Below, one piece after another: positions 13,991 through 26,883 of a DNA stretch of 64,000 nucleotides. Each line of letters opens with the position of its first letter. Within the stretch, counting starts at the first letter, position 1. Source of the stretch: Cerrena zonata. Taxonomy: Eukaryota > Basidiomycota > Agaricomycetes > Polyporales > Cerrenaceae. The DNA is taken from positions 372,001 through 436,000 of the forward strand of contig JASBNA010000017.1 in the NCBI GenBank assembly GCA_038087015.1. The letters run 5' to 3'. The position numbers and the translations under genes were made by a program. The notes below the pieces were generated by a model. It was given only the letters and a program-made list of their open reading frames with translations. It was not told the DNA's origin and made no database searches.

Positions 13991-14200
13991 AACGTTGTAT
14001 TGTATCCTGCTTGCTGTAATTCGAGGGATTCGGGATCTAGAATTTACCTTTTCCGTAGTGTTTTCATTTGGAGGATTCGGAGAGACATATCTAGATCCGT
14101 CAACGGATCACAACTGCTGATTAGATTGGATCATCTTGCCATTGATGTCAAGTCACTTCCGAGACCAGGTTCATTGGAAACCACTTCTTCTTTGACCACT

Positions 14201-15107
14201 ATGTCAACATCTACACATCTGAATTTGGATGAAGAAGTCAGACTATATACAACAAATGCTGAACGAGAGAGATACGGACTCTTGGCAACATTATATGGCA
14301 TCATAGTGTCTCTCGACTATCTCGAAAGAGCATATATTCGAGATTCAGTAACTGCTGCTGAGTATGTTTCTTTCCCATTATCGAATCGCTAAGCTTCACT
14401 CTTGAGGAGGTATTCTCCAGCATGTACAAGGCTCCTGTCGCAATATAAGACAATGCTGAAGCTTGTTGGAGATGCTGTACCTTCCGCTGAGGAATTCATG
14501 TCCCGGTATCGAGTCAGTAGAGTCACTCGGTAGTATAGTAGCGTCAATAACATGTGGTTTGACTAGATGGACCACCCTGCTGCATTGCACAGATTACGAG
14601 TCGGCGTCCCGGCAACAGTGGAGCACTCAAGCGAAGCAGGACCCGAGACTGGGAAATGGGTTGCAGAAACAACACAGGTATGCCATAGTGTATTAGGTTG
14701 TGGGTATTACTGACTCTTTCTTGTAGAGCTTTATTACGTTCATGGACGCCCTGAAGCTTCGGATGCGTGCCAAGGACCAACTGCATCCGATCCTACAGGA
14801 GCTTGTTACTGGTTATGCCCGATTCAAAGGTAGTAAAGATTGGGAAGGCAGAAGCAAAATGGTTGGATGGTACGAATCAGAACTGCCTCCGCGGTCGTTA
14901 AGCTCACGATAGATATGCAGGCTGATAACACTGAATGGGATGAAGGCGTCCGAGGAAATTACCGAAGAACAAGCTCGACAGGTATATAGCATAATGGCCG
15001 TTCTCTTTCGGAGTGACTCATTGTTATTTTTGTAGCTGTCGTTCGATATTGAACATGCTTACGCCGAATTCTTCAGGAGTTTAAGCAGTAAAGATGATTC
15101 CAACTAG
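14201..15107 (+). CDS. VPS28: ESCRT-I subunit Vps28
   Basis: Component of ESCRT-I, which sorts ubiquitinated cargo into multivesicular endosomes. About 213 residues, the usual family size, in six exons (introns at 14362-14409, about 14510-14566, 14679, 14870, 14980). The start is ATG 14201, opening just before NLDEEVRLYTTNAERERY, the conserved Vps28 N-terminus. SLDYLERAYIRDSVTAAEY and CTRLLSQYKTMLKLVG belong to the N-terminal helical domain that binds Vps23. SFITFMDALKLRMRAKDQLH, LQELVTGYARF and LSFDIEHAYAEFFRSL make up the C-terminal four-helix domain that contacts ESCRT-II. No anomalies were seen; the first intron ends GAGGAG rather than in a pyrimidine tract. Confidence 0.95.
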
Positions 15108-15483
15108 ATCATGATATTACTTGAAATTAGATTTGTGATCATGATATGGTACTTCAGTTACCCTTCGCTTACCAAGCTACCACGCCGGAGCATCACTAGC
15201 TCACTCACCGACTTTTGTACTGTGATTCTTACTTTCTACGCATTCCTGTGTCTTATACACAAATACACTGCTTATGTTGCTCTACACTGCCCACTTGTCA
15301 AGACGCTTGACAGCCACGCGGTAGGCACGCCAACCCGTATCCTGGCGCCCAGACACTGTTCAGTCAGACTGCCATAAGCCCCGAGTAATCTTCTGTTTAC
15401 TTTAACCTCCAGGCTGTCTTGGCTGGTACACGGTATATATTTCTTGACCAGAACGGAGTTTAGGCTTAATACCCAACTCTCAT
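15108..15483. other. Intergenic, VPS28 to HUA1
   Basis: A 376-bp spacer with no recognisable coding sequence. Its last 50 bases carry the TATA-like run reported separately. Confidence 0.5.
15434..15440 (+). promoter_or_regulatory. TATA-like box upstream of HUA1
   Basis: A TATATAT run sits 44-50 bases before the ATG of the HUA1-like gene. Position and sequence suit a core promoter with a short 5' UTR, but this is a short AT motif and the call is inference. Confidence 0.4.
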
Positions 15484-16912
15484 CATGCCCCTCCGTAATA
15501 CATCTCAACCACGCTCTGCCGCCCTTGATCGGCACGATATCAGCAATACTACTGCAGCTAGTACGTCCCTCTGTAATGCTGACGGTTTGAATAACCGAGT
15601 CATGTCAAAACCTTTCTTTGTCTGGCACTGAAGACTCCATACCGTCCTCGAGCAATATTTCGAGCGCACTATCAGACGAGTTGCCTCCTGCTTATACCGC
15701 AGCCCCAGACGTCTCTCATGGCGAAACATCCATTGAATTTGGTCCTGCTCGACCTTTCCAATCTGCGCCCCGCATACCTCGGGATATAACTGCATCTAGA
15801 GTGCCCCCACAGCAGACAGGTCGCTCTGAGCCTTCATGGCCTCCTCCTAGTTGGGCAGGATTTCCTGGTGATGTATCTCGACAGGGCACTGGGCGTAATC
15901 CACCTCCCAGACATCCGCAGTCAAGCGGATCAGCGATATCTAATACGATCCTAACCCGCGCCCATACTACCGCGACACGTCCCGCAAGGGTCTCTGAGTT
16001 CGCCCGAGATTTCTATACTGCGGGTGCAGATGTCGATACAGGATTGCTCGGCGGAGCAAGTTCTCAGTATACCACACCACAAACTACTCTTTCTCGAGAA
16101 TCATCTTCAAGACAACGCACTACTTCTCCCAGGCAACCTGAAGAGGCCAGTACAGGGGGCGTGCCAGATGACGGAAAGCCTACCAAGACACCGGTTCCAG
16201 GACACCCATTGATGAGGGACGGAAAGGTTCTTGTGTATCCACTCGATTTTGACTGCCCTAAATGTACGTGTCCAATATAAACTTCTGTTCATCATGTTCA
16301 TGGCGCTTAGGCCACAACACGGGATTCAAGAGTTACGACCCTTCAAATCCACACAAGAAATGTTGGACGAAGTTTGGGAAACCTTTCACAGGACCCATTA
16401 CGTATGCCGCATGGGGTTCTACATCGCCATCCCAAGGATCCACAAAGTTTCAGCGACCGTTACCCTCATTCAAACCACCCCAAACCACTTTACGTCCATC
16501 GGCAAAACTACATCGACCTTCTGCTTCTCTCGGCGCGTTCAATGACCCATCAAATCCCGGCCTCTCACGATCGTCATCTACATCTCGAATATTCAATGGA
16601 TACCCAGGAGCTTCAGCGTCTTCCCAATCGCGTGTCATACCCACGCCCGGAGGGGGCGTACCGATGTCACCTTATCTCGATCCTCTACAACAACGAGGAT
16701 ATGGGAGCCCAATGAACACTGGATCAACTCCGAATATTGTGAGCTCGTATGGAGCACGGGCACCAGCAGGGGCACCTGTAGTACGGCCAGGTGACCCACG
16801 CATTGGGGGACACTTGTGCTGGAGGTGTGGTGGGAAAGGGACGGTTTCATTCCTCATTTTCGACGAAGATACATGCTCAATTTGCGGAGGTTTGGGACGG
16901 ACTTTCAACTAG
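15484..16912 (+). CDS. HUA1: HUA1-like zinc-binding protein
   Basis: Cytoplasmic protein resembling yeast Hua1, which has a DnaJ-like zinc-binding C-terminus and has been linked to actin patch/endocytic machinery. ATG 15484 begins a short exon, spliced by a GTACGT...GAAG intron to the main exon. The long N-terminal part is Pro/Ser-rich and disordered, with a PPAY motif (LPPAYTAAPD, about 15685) of the kind bound by WW-domain ubiquitin ligases. A CPKC pair straddles the intron at about 16260, followed by HNTGFKSYDPSNPHKKCW. The C-terminus is diagnostic: RPGDPRIGGHLCWRCGGKG, then CSICGGLGRTF, giving two CxxCGG zinc knuckles. The stop is at 16910-16912. Family firm; function is by analogy. Confidence 0.85.
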
Positions 16913-19900
16913 ACACTCTTCACGAACTCTTCTACATTCACACCATTCACTCGAAGTTCGACATGAGTTATCACGGTTTGTTTTATTTTTGGATATGCCT
17001 CCCAAGATGTAATTTTTTGCACTGTATTTTACTTCGTGTAGCAATATTTTATAGGTTCCAGGTTGTAAGTATGTAGTCATGTTGATGCTTGCGGCGAAAG
17101 CCGATGTATAGTAGCCTCGAGGCAGGCTCGTGGGCGTCATCGATCGTCTCTTTACCAGAATGTTGGAGATCCTTCTGTGAGAGATATCCATCACTTCGTT
17201 TGTTTTTTCTGAATCATCGCATCTTGCTTATCTAGTCTACCATCTACATCCCGAAACCTAAAGTGTATGCAGTACAGAGTGTTTCTCCTACACGCAGAAG
17301 GTGACAAACTCCATTGTCGCAATGACTTCTAGGCCCGCTCATTCCCGTCTTACTTCCATACTAGGTTTATCGTGTTCGATGCATACCACACTTATGAGAA
17401 TCTACTATACAGACCAAATTACTGCAGGCACACGACCAACAACTGTGGAGTCTGGCAGCTCCCGTTGAATGATATACGGCTTCCCGGTCGTGCCGTGCGG
17501 ACTCCGAACGAGAACTTAAGTTCATCAGCCTGAGAGTATTCATGGGATATTATTAAGGACTCCTCACCGGACAGTAAAGCCGTGTAAAGCTGATCAATGT
17601 CATGCGAGACGATCAGCGGTGTTTGTCTACAAGAGGTAAGTAAGCTCCGCATTAGTGTTCGCCTTCCCCGGCAGAACGGACAATCGAGCATATTCCAGCA
17701 AGACTTGTCTCGTCAGAGACATGTCTTGCGTGGAATGTGTTCAACACTCCACGCTGCGCAGTTTAGGAGGAACATAACAGAGATTTCCCCCATGGTGAGA
17801 GCCCATGGAAAAGTTAGAATATCTGAATATTTACTAGGAAAATGTGATAGGAAAGAAATGTGACATGCCTATTGCCCCCGGAGGAATTGGGTAGGTATGT
17901 AGTCATTCTGTTGTCAAAATACCGTGAGTTTGATGCTTAAAGCTTATTCGCCCAGTCGCTGAGTCTACGTACTAGGTCGACACCTGCGCGTTGGGGCAAC
18001 GTCCTGGACTCCGCGCTCATCGACTCCGGGCGTCCTAGTTTGCGGCGACTAGCGAGAGCTGCCAGTGAGGGATGGAAGGACGCTCTCGGAGAGAGGTGAG
18101 GGTGAGACTGTTTGACCCGTTGTTGAGCCTGAGGTCTGAAGCTCTTGTACGTCGTCCTTTTATACCTTTCGTTCGCAGCCTTACTGATCTATACCGGCAT
18201 AATAGACGGTAAAATCCTCATCTGATAGTGCATATAGGAGGAAATCGATGAGGATCACAAGACGAAAAAAAGGTATAGTCCTGAATTGCATGCTCAGCGA
18301 CGACGAGCGACTGAAGGAGACTAGAGCACATGCCATTCGGAGCAGTAAGCAATTTTGTGGTTAAATGATCTTCGACCTTCATTTGCGGTGATTCTGTTTA
18401 CAGCGATGTCCGTATCGTCACTTGATTCGGCATGGATCCTCTCTGAACAGGCACGCTTTGTGGACACACGACAAAAGGCAGAAGGCTCGCGGGACTCGCG
18501 AACACAGCAGCTGATCTGTTCTTATTAAAGCATGAGGTGCTGTTTTCCGTCATGTTTGTCACACGAGAGGTTTGACATTCAGAACATGAGCGATCCCGCG
18601 GCCGAACATGTCTCTTGGGATCCAAGGTTAGCATATGTTGTCACACGGGTAGGGTTCTATCACGTCCTGCATCGAGTCACCCGACTTCATGGAGGAACAG
18701 CTGGCTTTAGGTTTCTCGGGGCCTTTGGTTCTAACCATGGGTAAATTCATACGGACGGAACGAACTACTCTGCATGTGTGCGACATGCATCTTCGGTGAG
18801 GTCAAGTTGGATGTGTGTCGCACCCGTGCCAAGCAGATCTCGAAGTATTATGCTCTCGGAGCGAAGACTCATACATCCCAGTACGTCTTGGATTAAATGG
18901 GTACTTCACGAATTCAACAGCGCCTGGTCCTGACGCTCATGCACCAATGTCGGCTTGTTTAATTACAGAAGACCGAAACCAAGACAGAGTTCACAGAGGG
19001 TAATCCGTATTGCACCTCGGGGCCCGTCAACTCACTAGATAGTACGTTGTGTCTAACAGGTTTTTTTGCACATCGTGTGCCTCGAATAACTCAAATTCTC
19101 ACCATTGTCTTTTGGTACGCACTTGTCTATCATTTATACTCTAGTTTCGACTTAGTACATCAAGTCTAACATGCTCTTTAGTTCTGACTTCTACACCTCT
19201 CAGGTACGGTTGTTGGTTTTTTTCGTTGCCAGGACTGTATTAAGGACCCCGCATGTGCCTTCCTGCTAGTGACGTACTGAGGCGGCAATGCTCTTGCCAC
19301 CCTGTTCTAAACCTTGAATCAGTCTCCCAAGGTTATGAGGTTCCCGTTCTGATCGTGCAAACGGACGACTTGTTACGTGCATACCATTCAGCTGACATGT
19401 TAAGATATCAGCTTGTATCAAAGTAAGCGATAGTAGCACCAAATATCGCTGCTCTCGGAGAACAGGCAGTGCTCCCTGATGTAAGCAGTGCTTTCACAGG
19501 CAGTAGGAAGAACTTATCATATTCCTGTTTCTTCCGATTAGCCCTCGAAGGTTCTCCAATCTGATCATATGCCACCCTGTAATTGAAACTGTATTTGTCG
19601 CTCCGTTAAGGTCCTGTTCTCAGGTGTGGGCAGGTTTGTACGTCATCATTGGTAAGTTGAGACAGCGTTTTTCAAAATTCGAAATCACCGCAGTCAGCAT
19701 GTCCCCAGATCCTGCAGACGTCTTAACTTGGCAATATGAGATCGGGACTATTTCCTTGCGTCGAAGGACGTGAATTTCACCTCTCAAAACACCTAAGCTA
19801 CTCCCGCGCTACTGCCCTATTTGGACATTGTTTACTCTTGCATACATTGCTGAGATAAGCAGCCATATTGGGCGCCAGACAGAGGGGATCAAGAATACAA

Positions 19901-20915
19901 GAATAACCTCAAACCTTGTTAGCACGCTAAGACAAACGATGAGTGATGATATACTATGGTTTTCGATACCATCCCTTTTACTGTGTCGGTCATTTTAGAG
20001 ACCGACACAACTTGCTTTATCTGTGGAGCACAGAACGCTCTGATTCTCTTCGACTTTTCCTGTCAGTGATGCGGGGCATTTGCTGTCAGCTGCAGGGAGT
20101 ACCCATCCTCTTCTCCCACAGATGGGCTTCTTTGCAAGTCATTCGCAAGCAATATCAAAAAATCCCTGAGCCGGCGGGTAGGTATCCGAATTTATCATGG
20201 TTCTTGGCTGCGTGGACTGGCCATTTCAAGTCTCGGTGTTCGCGGGAGAACATATTTACAGACACTCCAACGCCCACTGTGCATTGTTCGAATGGCCCTA
20301 GTTGTGGGTAGACAAGGGAGGTTTGAAAAACTTTGAAGGTAAAACAGAAAGTCGAAAGTCCGTGTGCCTCGCAGTCCTAACCCCACGCTCGCATCCAGGC
20401 CTTACTTTAGATTTTCCGGCAAGAGCTACAGCGCCACCCCGACCGAGTAACATCTCAATCTATTGGTGCACGGCATATACTGATAGACTTGCTATACCAG
20501 ATCGCCGTGGTGCCTCCGATATACGGCAAATAATATCTCTAATTACCGGAAGGAAGAGGACTTCATATCATTACCCAATATGTCATGCGAGGGTATTTCC
20601 ACAATGCTTCGAGACGTTGCGGGGTTTCTCCCAACATATGCGATTTCCGACTCACGTTATCCTGACAGTGTTCTTCCTGATATCTTCGCTATATTTCCTA
20701 CGAGACGAACGGCACGTTAAAAACAGACTGCGTCCTATTCGGACTTCATCTCTCCGCTTTAGTCCAATCCGTTCTTGTCCTGTGTCCGTGGCGATACCTT
20801 CCTTTCTGAACTCCTACGCCATCAGCATGTATAAAGTACATATCCGTGATGACATGGATGTCCCTCGTTCTGGCGCTCGCTCTCAATTTTGTCCCTGACC
20901 ATCTATCCACCAAAC
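16913..20915. other. Gene-poor 4-kb region
   Basis: No recognisable gene. Several open frames occur, the longest at 20302-20898 (198 codons, plus) and 19943-20311 (plus), but their products show no domain, signal peptide, repeat or clear splice pattern. No long direct or inverted repeat, transposase or reverse-transcriptase motif, tRNA or snRNA was noticed. Base composition is about balanced, unlike an AT-rich degenerate transposon. The right end contains the TATA box of the monooxygenase gene. It may be regulatory DNA, an old decayed element, or hold non-coding or lineage-specific transcripts. Confidence 0.4.
20830..20836 (+). promoter_or_regulatory. TATA box of the FAD monooxygenase gene
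   Basis: TATAAAG lies 80 bases before the ATG at 20916, a normal fungal core-promoter distance for a regulated gene. This is inference from sequence and spacing. Confidence 0.5.
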
Positions 20916-22732
20916 ATGGATGCCCACTACAAGTTCTCTGTTGCCATCTGGTATGTCTTTAAACTTATACTTCCTCGTCGTATATCTCTGATACGTGTTC
21001 CGGTAGTGGTGGGGGAATAGGCGGCCTTCTCTTGGCCGTCTCCTTGTCCAGATATCCAGACATCAAAGTGGACGTCTATGAGGCTGCAAAACTCTTCGCT
21101 GATGTCGGTGCCGGTATTGGACTATGGCCACGTACCTGGAAGATTATGGAACAATTAGGGTTGGCGGATGAGTTGGCCAAGATTGCTATCATTTCGCCAG
21201 CAAATATTCCAAGTAAGTCTCCCATTCATATTACAGCCAATAATTTCATCAACCAATTCATTTACAGAAGTAGCGTTTAACCTTCGAAAGGGCGATCAAC
21301 CTGTTGGTGAGACATTCAGCCAACTTGTCACGCCTGGTGAGTCGTCCGCTCTCATCGGTTAGTGCAAGTTCCAAGTTACGCTGTAGGAGGCATGATCACT
21401 TTCCATCGACCGGACTTCCAGACTGTCGTCCTCCAGCACTTATCCTCTACGTCGTGTCGTACCCACACATCAAAACGCCTCATCTCATATTCCGCACCCT
21501 CTGACTCAACCACCTCGTCCTCACCTGTATATCTCCATTTCGAGGATGGCACTACTGCAACTTGCGATTTACTAATAGGAGCCGACGGCATCAAATCGGT
21601 CGTACGGGCAGACATGCTACGAGCCATAGCTGCCCAAGCGCAATCAGATGGTCGCGTCCAGGAAGAGAAAGAGGCGTCAGAAAGCATCGATGCTAGCTGG
21701 AGCGGGGTTTTGATGTATAGGACATCCTTTCCGTCGGAAGCCCTCAGTCAAAAGCTACCTGGACACAGGGTATTGCATGATCCTATGATCGTAAGTGGAA
21801 GGCTCCAAGATCCACTGGAATGGTTTTGACGTCATTCTTATGGTATTGATAGTATGTAGGCAGGGACACTGTGAGTGGTTTACAGTAAGGCGGTGTGAAC
21901 GAGCCTCATTACTCCCACTACTTTTTGATAGCAACTCACCGTGTATCCAATGGCACGAGGCACTCGTATCAACTTTGCCGCCAGTCGGTTATATTGGGAA
22001 AAAGAAAATACGAGGTTTAACGAGCCATGGATTAGGGAGGTATCTCGGGACGAATTGCTCTCCGCCTTTGATGGCTGGGAGCCAGAGGTTTCGGCACTTC
22101 TTCAGGTAAATATAGCTATAGCTCCTTAATCAGCCAAGCCACTTAAAGACTCGCCATCATTATAGTGCACGCCGTCCTTGAGTAGGTGGGCTATACATTG
22201 CGTTCGCAGCCTTCGTTCCTATGTTTCCGGACCTGTTGCACTCATAGGAGACGCGGTATGTTTCAGCACAATTTCTTTTCGTTAAGCGAACACAACTCAA
22301 ATGTCTTAGGCACACGGAATGCTCCCTTACCAAGGGGTAGGAGCTGGGCAGGCCTTTGAGGTAAATTCCATTCATCAATATCATCGCCGTTTCTCCTTTC
22401 CAATACGCTCGTAGGATGGCTTCATCTTGGCCAATGTTCTTGGCCACCCAAAAACCACGATCGACTCCCTATCTCGTGCTTTGGAAATATACGATGTGAT
22501 CCGGCGGCCGTACTCACAACGCGCAGTTGAACTGTCGCGCGATAACGCCCTCCTATTCTCGCTGAATTATCCTGGTCTAGCTTTCAGTACACCTGAGGAG
22601 GATATGGCCGACAACAAAAATAATCAACTGCAGGAATTACATGACCGTGCTTACAACAACTGGGACTGGTGCTGGACGACTACGATAGACGAAGACCTGC
22701 AACGAGCTATCACAATGTTGGAACAATCATAA
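20916..22732 (+). CDS. FAD-dependent aromatic monooxygenase (salicylate hydroxylase-like)
   Basis: Class A flavoprotein monooxygenase, expected to hydroxylate an aromatic acid using NAD(P)H and oxygen. The short first exon from ATG 20916 joins by a GTATGT...TAG intron to give VAICGGGIGGLLLAVSL, the Rossmann FAD-binding GxGxxG. FADVGAGIGLWPRTWKIMEQLG follows, typical of salicylate-hydroxylase-like enzymes. DLLIGADGIKSVVR (about 21570) is the conserved DG motif, and ALIGDAAHGMLPYQGVGAGQ (about 22240-22350, split by an intron) is the GD motif that binds the FAD ribityl chain. All three nucleotide motifs are intact. About eight exons, ending at 22732. Substrate cannot be told from sequence, and no biosynthetic partner lies next to it. 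Confidence 0.85.
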
Positions 22733-24271
22733 AGACGGTGACTAGACCTAGCAGTCTACGCTTCACATAGCATGCCCGGGGCACGGATATAGTGCATGAT
22801 CTCAACGTTTTATTTCTTGGATAACCTTTATATCTATACCTTTCTTCTATACTATGCGGTCATAGTAACACAGACTGTGTCAACCTGATAGATGCTCCAT
22901 GAACAATGAGGCCTTCGCTGCGACTCACTTCGGCGACATCTCAAGATCTCGTGGCTCGAACTTTACTAGTAGGTAACTTCGCTTCTTTTACGCACGTTTG
23001 AAGACTCCACGCGGTCGCGGGTAGGGACGGGCTTACCGAGTCATTTCAGTGGTGCATTACTCATATGCTTTTACCGCTTCTCACTGGACTCCTCGATCTT
23101 GTGGAAGGTACTACCCCCCGTTCAATTATATTCGGCTCCGCAAATACTCATGAAAGGTTTAGGTAGAGCTCATATAAGCGCAGTCATCTATCACACATAA
23201 TCTGCGCAATCCAGTCCTATAGTCTGCGGACATGATGCATTATCTCTCGGCTCTCTTAATGCGAACCTATACAAGGTGGCGTATACATATCTTGCCGCCT
23301 TTGACTCAGTGAATTCGGAATTGTGGCGTTGGCTACCTACCACACCATACCAACGAGCTCGGAAACACTAATAGGGGACATCACCACGAGTCTCAATGTC
23401 CAGCTCCGTTGTTATTTCATCGATCATCCAGCGAGCTGTACGGAGTACGGAATTCTGCAGACTTGAACCTCAGCTACGCAACTTGAGTGTTCCATATATG
23501 GTGCGTTTCCTGCTCGGACTGATCCGGACCGTGAAACCTTGTGGCGTGTCCTTCCGTAACGATTTAGCTTTCTTCTTTCTGATCATGCATTCACATCACT
23601 TTCTAGCCGCTATTCAGTGGTATTCCATAACATGTTTACCGATCCAAGTCCCTTATTGGTACGAGGCCGAATATCTTTCGCTCAAATTTGAAGGATAAAT
23701 GGATATTGCAATACAAAAAAACTAGCTTCGCTGATGCTCAATTCCGCTAGTCGTAAGATTGGTCACAATACGGTACGTTTGACAAGCATCTCAAATATAG
23801 ATGATATTAACCAGCTTTCTAGACCTCCATGGTGAAATTCCGGAAGAATCCTAGATGGGAATCATTATAAAGTCGAGTCTCGGGGACGTCGACTTCTCAA
23901 CTTGACCATGCAATTCGCTACCATCTGATCAATAGAACCGTAGTCTCGTGGGCTCGAATACAGCTACAAAGCATGGCACCCCAGCGCCATGTACACGGCG
24001 GGATCGCTAAACGTGTTCGTCTTCTCCTTAAGGGTTTCAAATGGACGTTGAAACCCCTCTTCAAATCCGCTTGCCTCAGTCACCAATGGAGACGGGATTC
24101 TTAGGAGACCTTTTTGCTTATTCTCAACGGAGATGCCGTAGTATGGTTGACCCTGAGCGTATGGGTTCTAGTGATCATGCGGCGCATGCCCTGAATAAAC
24201 GAAACGTATAAAGAGACAGTTTCACTCGCCGTCGTTCTGGTCAAGCTACAAGCTACACTGTGGTCCTCGAA
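22733..24271. other. Intergenic, monooxygenase to GH5 gene
   Basis: 1.5 kb with no recognisable gene. One 100-codon open frame (23396-23698) has no motif. The right end holds the GH5 gene's TATA box. No repeats were noticed. Confidence 0.45.
24207..24213 (+). promoter_or_regulatory. TATA box of the GH5 glucanase gene
   Basis: TATAAAG sits 58-65 bases before ATG 24272, the expected place for a core promoter with a 30-nt 5' UTR. It fits a strongly or conditionally expressed secreted enzyme. Confidence 0.55.
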
Positions 24272-26523
24272 ATGAGGGTCGTCCTTGCTCTTCTGACTTT
24301 GTTCACTTCCTTCCAAGTCTCAGTAGCGGGCATTCCCGATAGGATCTATGGAGTGAATTTAGGTTCATGGTAAGGCACCTGGTTTACATCCCTTCACCGT
24401 TCCACCGTTAAGCCCGTGATCTTCAAGGTTGCTTCTCGAAGCATGGATGTTGCCCCAGGGTAGGTATTCAGGTCAAGGCCATTGACCTCCGTGTACTGAC
24501 TTTCTAATAGAATGGCTCAATATGGGGGGACAGCAATGCAACGATTGTTCTCAGTGCATTGCTTCCGAGTTGTAAGTTATCAATTGAATGTGGCGTACAC
24601 TTCGGTGCTAATAAATTCTCACGTTGTGTAGTGCTTTCGCCCAAGCCTACCCGAAGACTGTAGATGGGATATTTGATAAACATTGGTAAATCCTCGGAGG
24701 TTCTTACACTTTATTGCTAGAAGTCTGAATTGATCGTGCAATAGGTCAACATGGTTTACTCAAGATGACATCAACCAACTCAAAGAGAACGGGATCAATA
24801 CTGTTCGGATCCCAGTAAGTTCGGGTCATCGCTTTTGTATTGCTTTCCTATTCCGATATGTTTAACAATCTGAATCTGTAGCTGGGTTATTGGATCGTCG
24901 AACCCCTTGTAGATCGAAAAACCGAGTTCTTCCCGAGAGGCGGAATCAAACAATTGGTAGGATACCATCTTTGAGACCCCTCTCTTGACTGACACTGACG
25001 TCGGGCCTATTTCTAGAAACGGGGCTTGCAGCAACTGCGTGACGCTGGAATTGCTGCAATCCTTGATCACCATGCTCTTCCTGGTGTTCAGACCGCTGGA
25101 CAGATGTTTACTGGAAGGTTCGTTCAAAAAACTGCGTTATCATTTGTAATTCTTACCAAATGATATAGGTGCACCAACGACGTCGAATTCTATGTAAGGG
25201 CATAAACTATCTCAGTATGCTCAATCTTGACGGTCTCTTCTTAGACCGATTATAATTACCACCGCGCGTTGATCTGGACAGCAGTGATGACTGCCTTGTC
25301 CCACTTGGATCCTGACTTCGGTTCCGTCTTCGCGATTGAAGCTGTCAACGAACCCATCATGGATGCCACTCAAACCCCCGGATATGGTGACTGTACGTTA
25401 TCAATCTTCCCTTTTTCCCACCCGCGTTAACTGCTGTCTTCAGTCCAGAAAAACTTTGTCAGAGTCATCCGAGCGGTCGAACTCACTTTAGGTGTCTCGG
25501 TCCCTGGTGTTCAATTCAGTTTCGACATACAAACCAGCAACTTCACCGCTGCTCTTGCTACAGTCGCCAATTCCAATTCCAATCCCAGCAATATTTTCAC
25601 CCCCGAGGTCAAGTCTGTCCTTCTTGATACCATTCCCGTATTGCTTGAGATGGGAATCGAACTCTCTCTCGGGTCCATATTCAAATTCAACCTCGCGAGT
25701 GCAAGAAGTAACAGAGAGCCTTTGGTTACGAAGTGAGTACTAATTAACCATATGGATGGTATGCTTCTGACTGTTTTCGCTCAGCTTCATGGACGTTAAC
25801 TGGCAGCACAACAGCCCTCCCAACCCTGCCGATGCTGCTATTGGTCCACAAGGTTACGATAACCATCTATACTACAGGTAGATCATTATACATACGCTTT
25901 ATTTTGAAGTATACTAATGTTGTTTCCTAGCTTCGGGGTAAATCTACTTCACATTGACTACTGATTAAAAAACTAAAGATCCTGCTCTTAAACCGACAGG
26001 GTGTTGCGGACGCAAATCCGCAGGCATATATGGAAAGCATCTGCAGTACGGGTTCTCACAACACGAAAACCTTAAAACAAAAACTAACCTATATACTAGA
26101 CCTCCAGCGAGTCGAGGACGACGCTACATTAGGAAACACGCCTCTCTGGTTTGGTGAATGGGGTTTGCCAACCCAATTTCAGGCCACGGACGATTTCCTA
26201 CATCAATGGGCTGACGCGCAGAAACTGGCCTACAGTAAGGGTAAAGGTTGGATAGTATGTAATCTCTCATATTCTATCCGGATCATATTATTGACTTATT
26301 TCATTAGTTCTGGAATTTCAAGGTCGAGATTTCCGACCTTGCTGGAGATCTTGCACGGCAGTGGTAAGTATCCCACTTGATTAGATAAGTCCTGGTTGAT
26401 TTGACTTGACGTTCGTCTAGGTCCTATTTGGAAGGCTTAAAGAGAGGATATTTCACCAAGGATCCCTCGAAATTGAACGATCCGAATGTTTGCGATCCAT
26501 TCCGCACACAACCATCATCATAG
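24272..26523 (+). CDS. Secreted GH5 exo-beta-1,3-glucanase
   Basis: Glycoside hydrolase family 5, subfamily-9-like, acting on beta-1,3-glucan of the fungal wall. ATG 24272 starts a signal peptide (VVLALLTLFTSFQVSVAG), then IYGVNLGSWLLLEAWMLP, typical of exo-glucanases. Further marks are CASEF-like QCIASEFAFAQAYP, NGINTVRIPLGYW, AGIAAILDHHALPG, EAVNEPIM (acid/base Glu, about 25350) and LWFGEWGLP (nucleophile Glu, about 26150). It ends KGWIFWNFKVE...GYFTKDP and stops at 26521-26523. The gene is split into about 14 exons, including a 7-nt microexon at 25931-25937 needed to read YYSFGGVADANPQ in frame. All catalytic residues are present, so it should be active. The natural substrate (own wall or foreign glucan) is unknown. 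Confidence 0.9.
25931..25937 (+). other. 7-nt microexon within the GH5 gene
   Basis: CTTCGGG lies between an acceptor (TTTCCTAG) and a donor (GTAAAT). With the neighbouring exons ending at 25877 and resuming at 26000 it encodes the middle of YYSFGGVAD, a conserved GH5 stretch. Skipping it would remove two residues and shift the frame. Confidence 0.75.
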
Positions 26524-26883
26524 TGACTATGTTCTCAATCCCATGTACTCGCTTTCGAAACTACATGATGAATCAATACAACGTATGTGACTCATACACT
26601 GAAGAAATAGAGGCTTACATAAGAATGTGCAAAGAGACTCCATTCTTCTGATTCAATGGTGGATACCTATCTACTTCACTCGTTTTGCTGATGTTTTAAG
26701 GAATATATATTGAAGTAGACGAATAGTATGTCGTGCTGCCGGAGCCCGAACACGACGAAACATAGAACTGATAGCACTAAGTAATAAAGAGATAAGTAGA
26801 ATAAACAACCCGATATATACACAAAGAAACCAAAGAAACCCAGATGCCCAAGATAGAAAGCGTTGAAGGAAAAATAGGGGGAT
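26524..26883. other. Convergent 3' region
   Basis: 360 bp between the stop of the GH5 gene and the stop of the minus-strand zinc-finger gene. Presumably 3' UTRs. A long open frame on the minus strand runs through it as a shadow of the zinc-finger gene. Confidence 0.45.

Noticed and set aside
20302..20898. A 198-codon open frame as a real gene.
   Set aside because: No domain, no codon or splice signature and mixed low-quality composition; kept only as part of the gene-poor region note.
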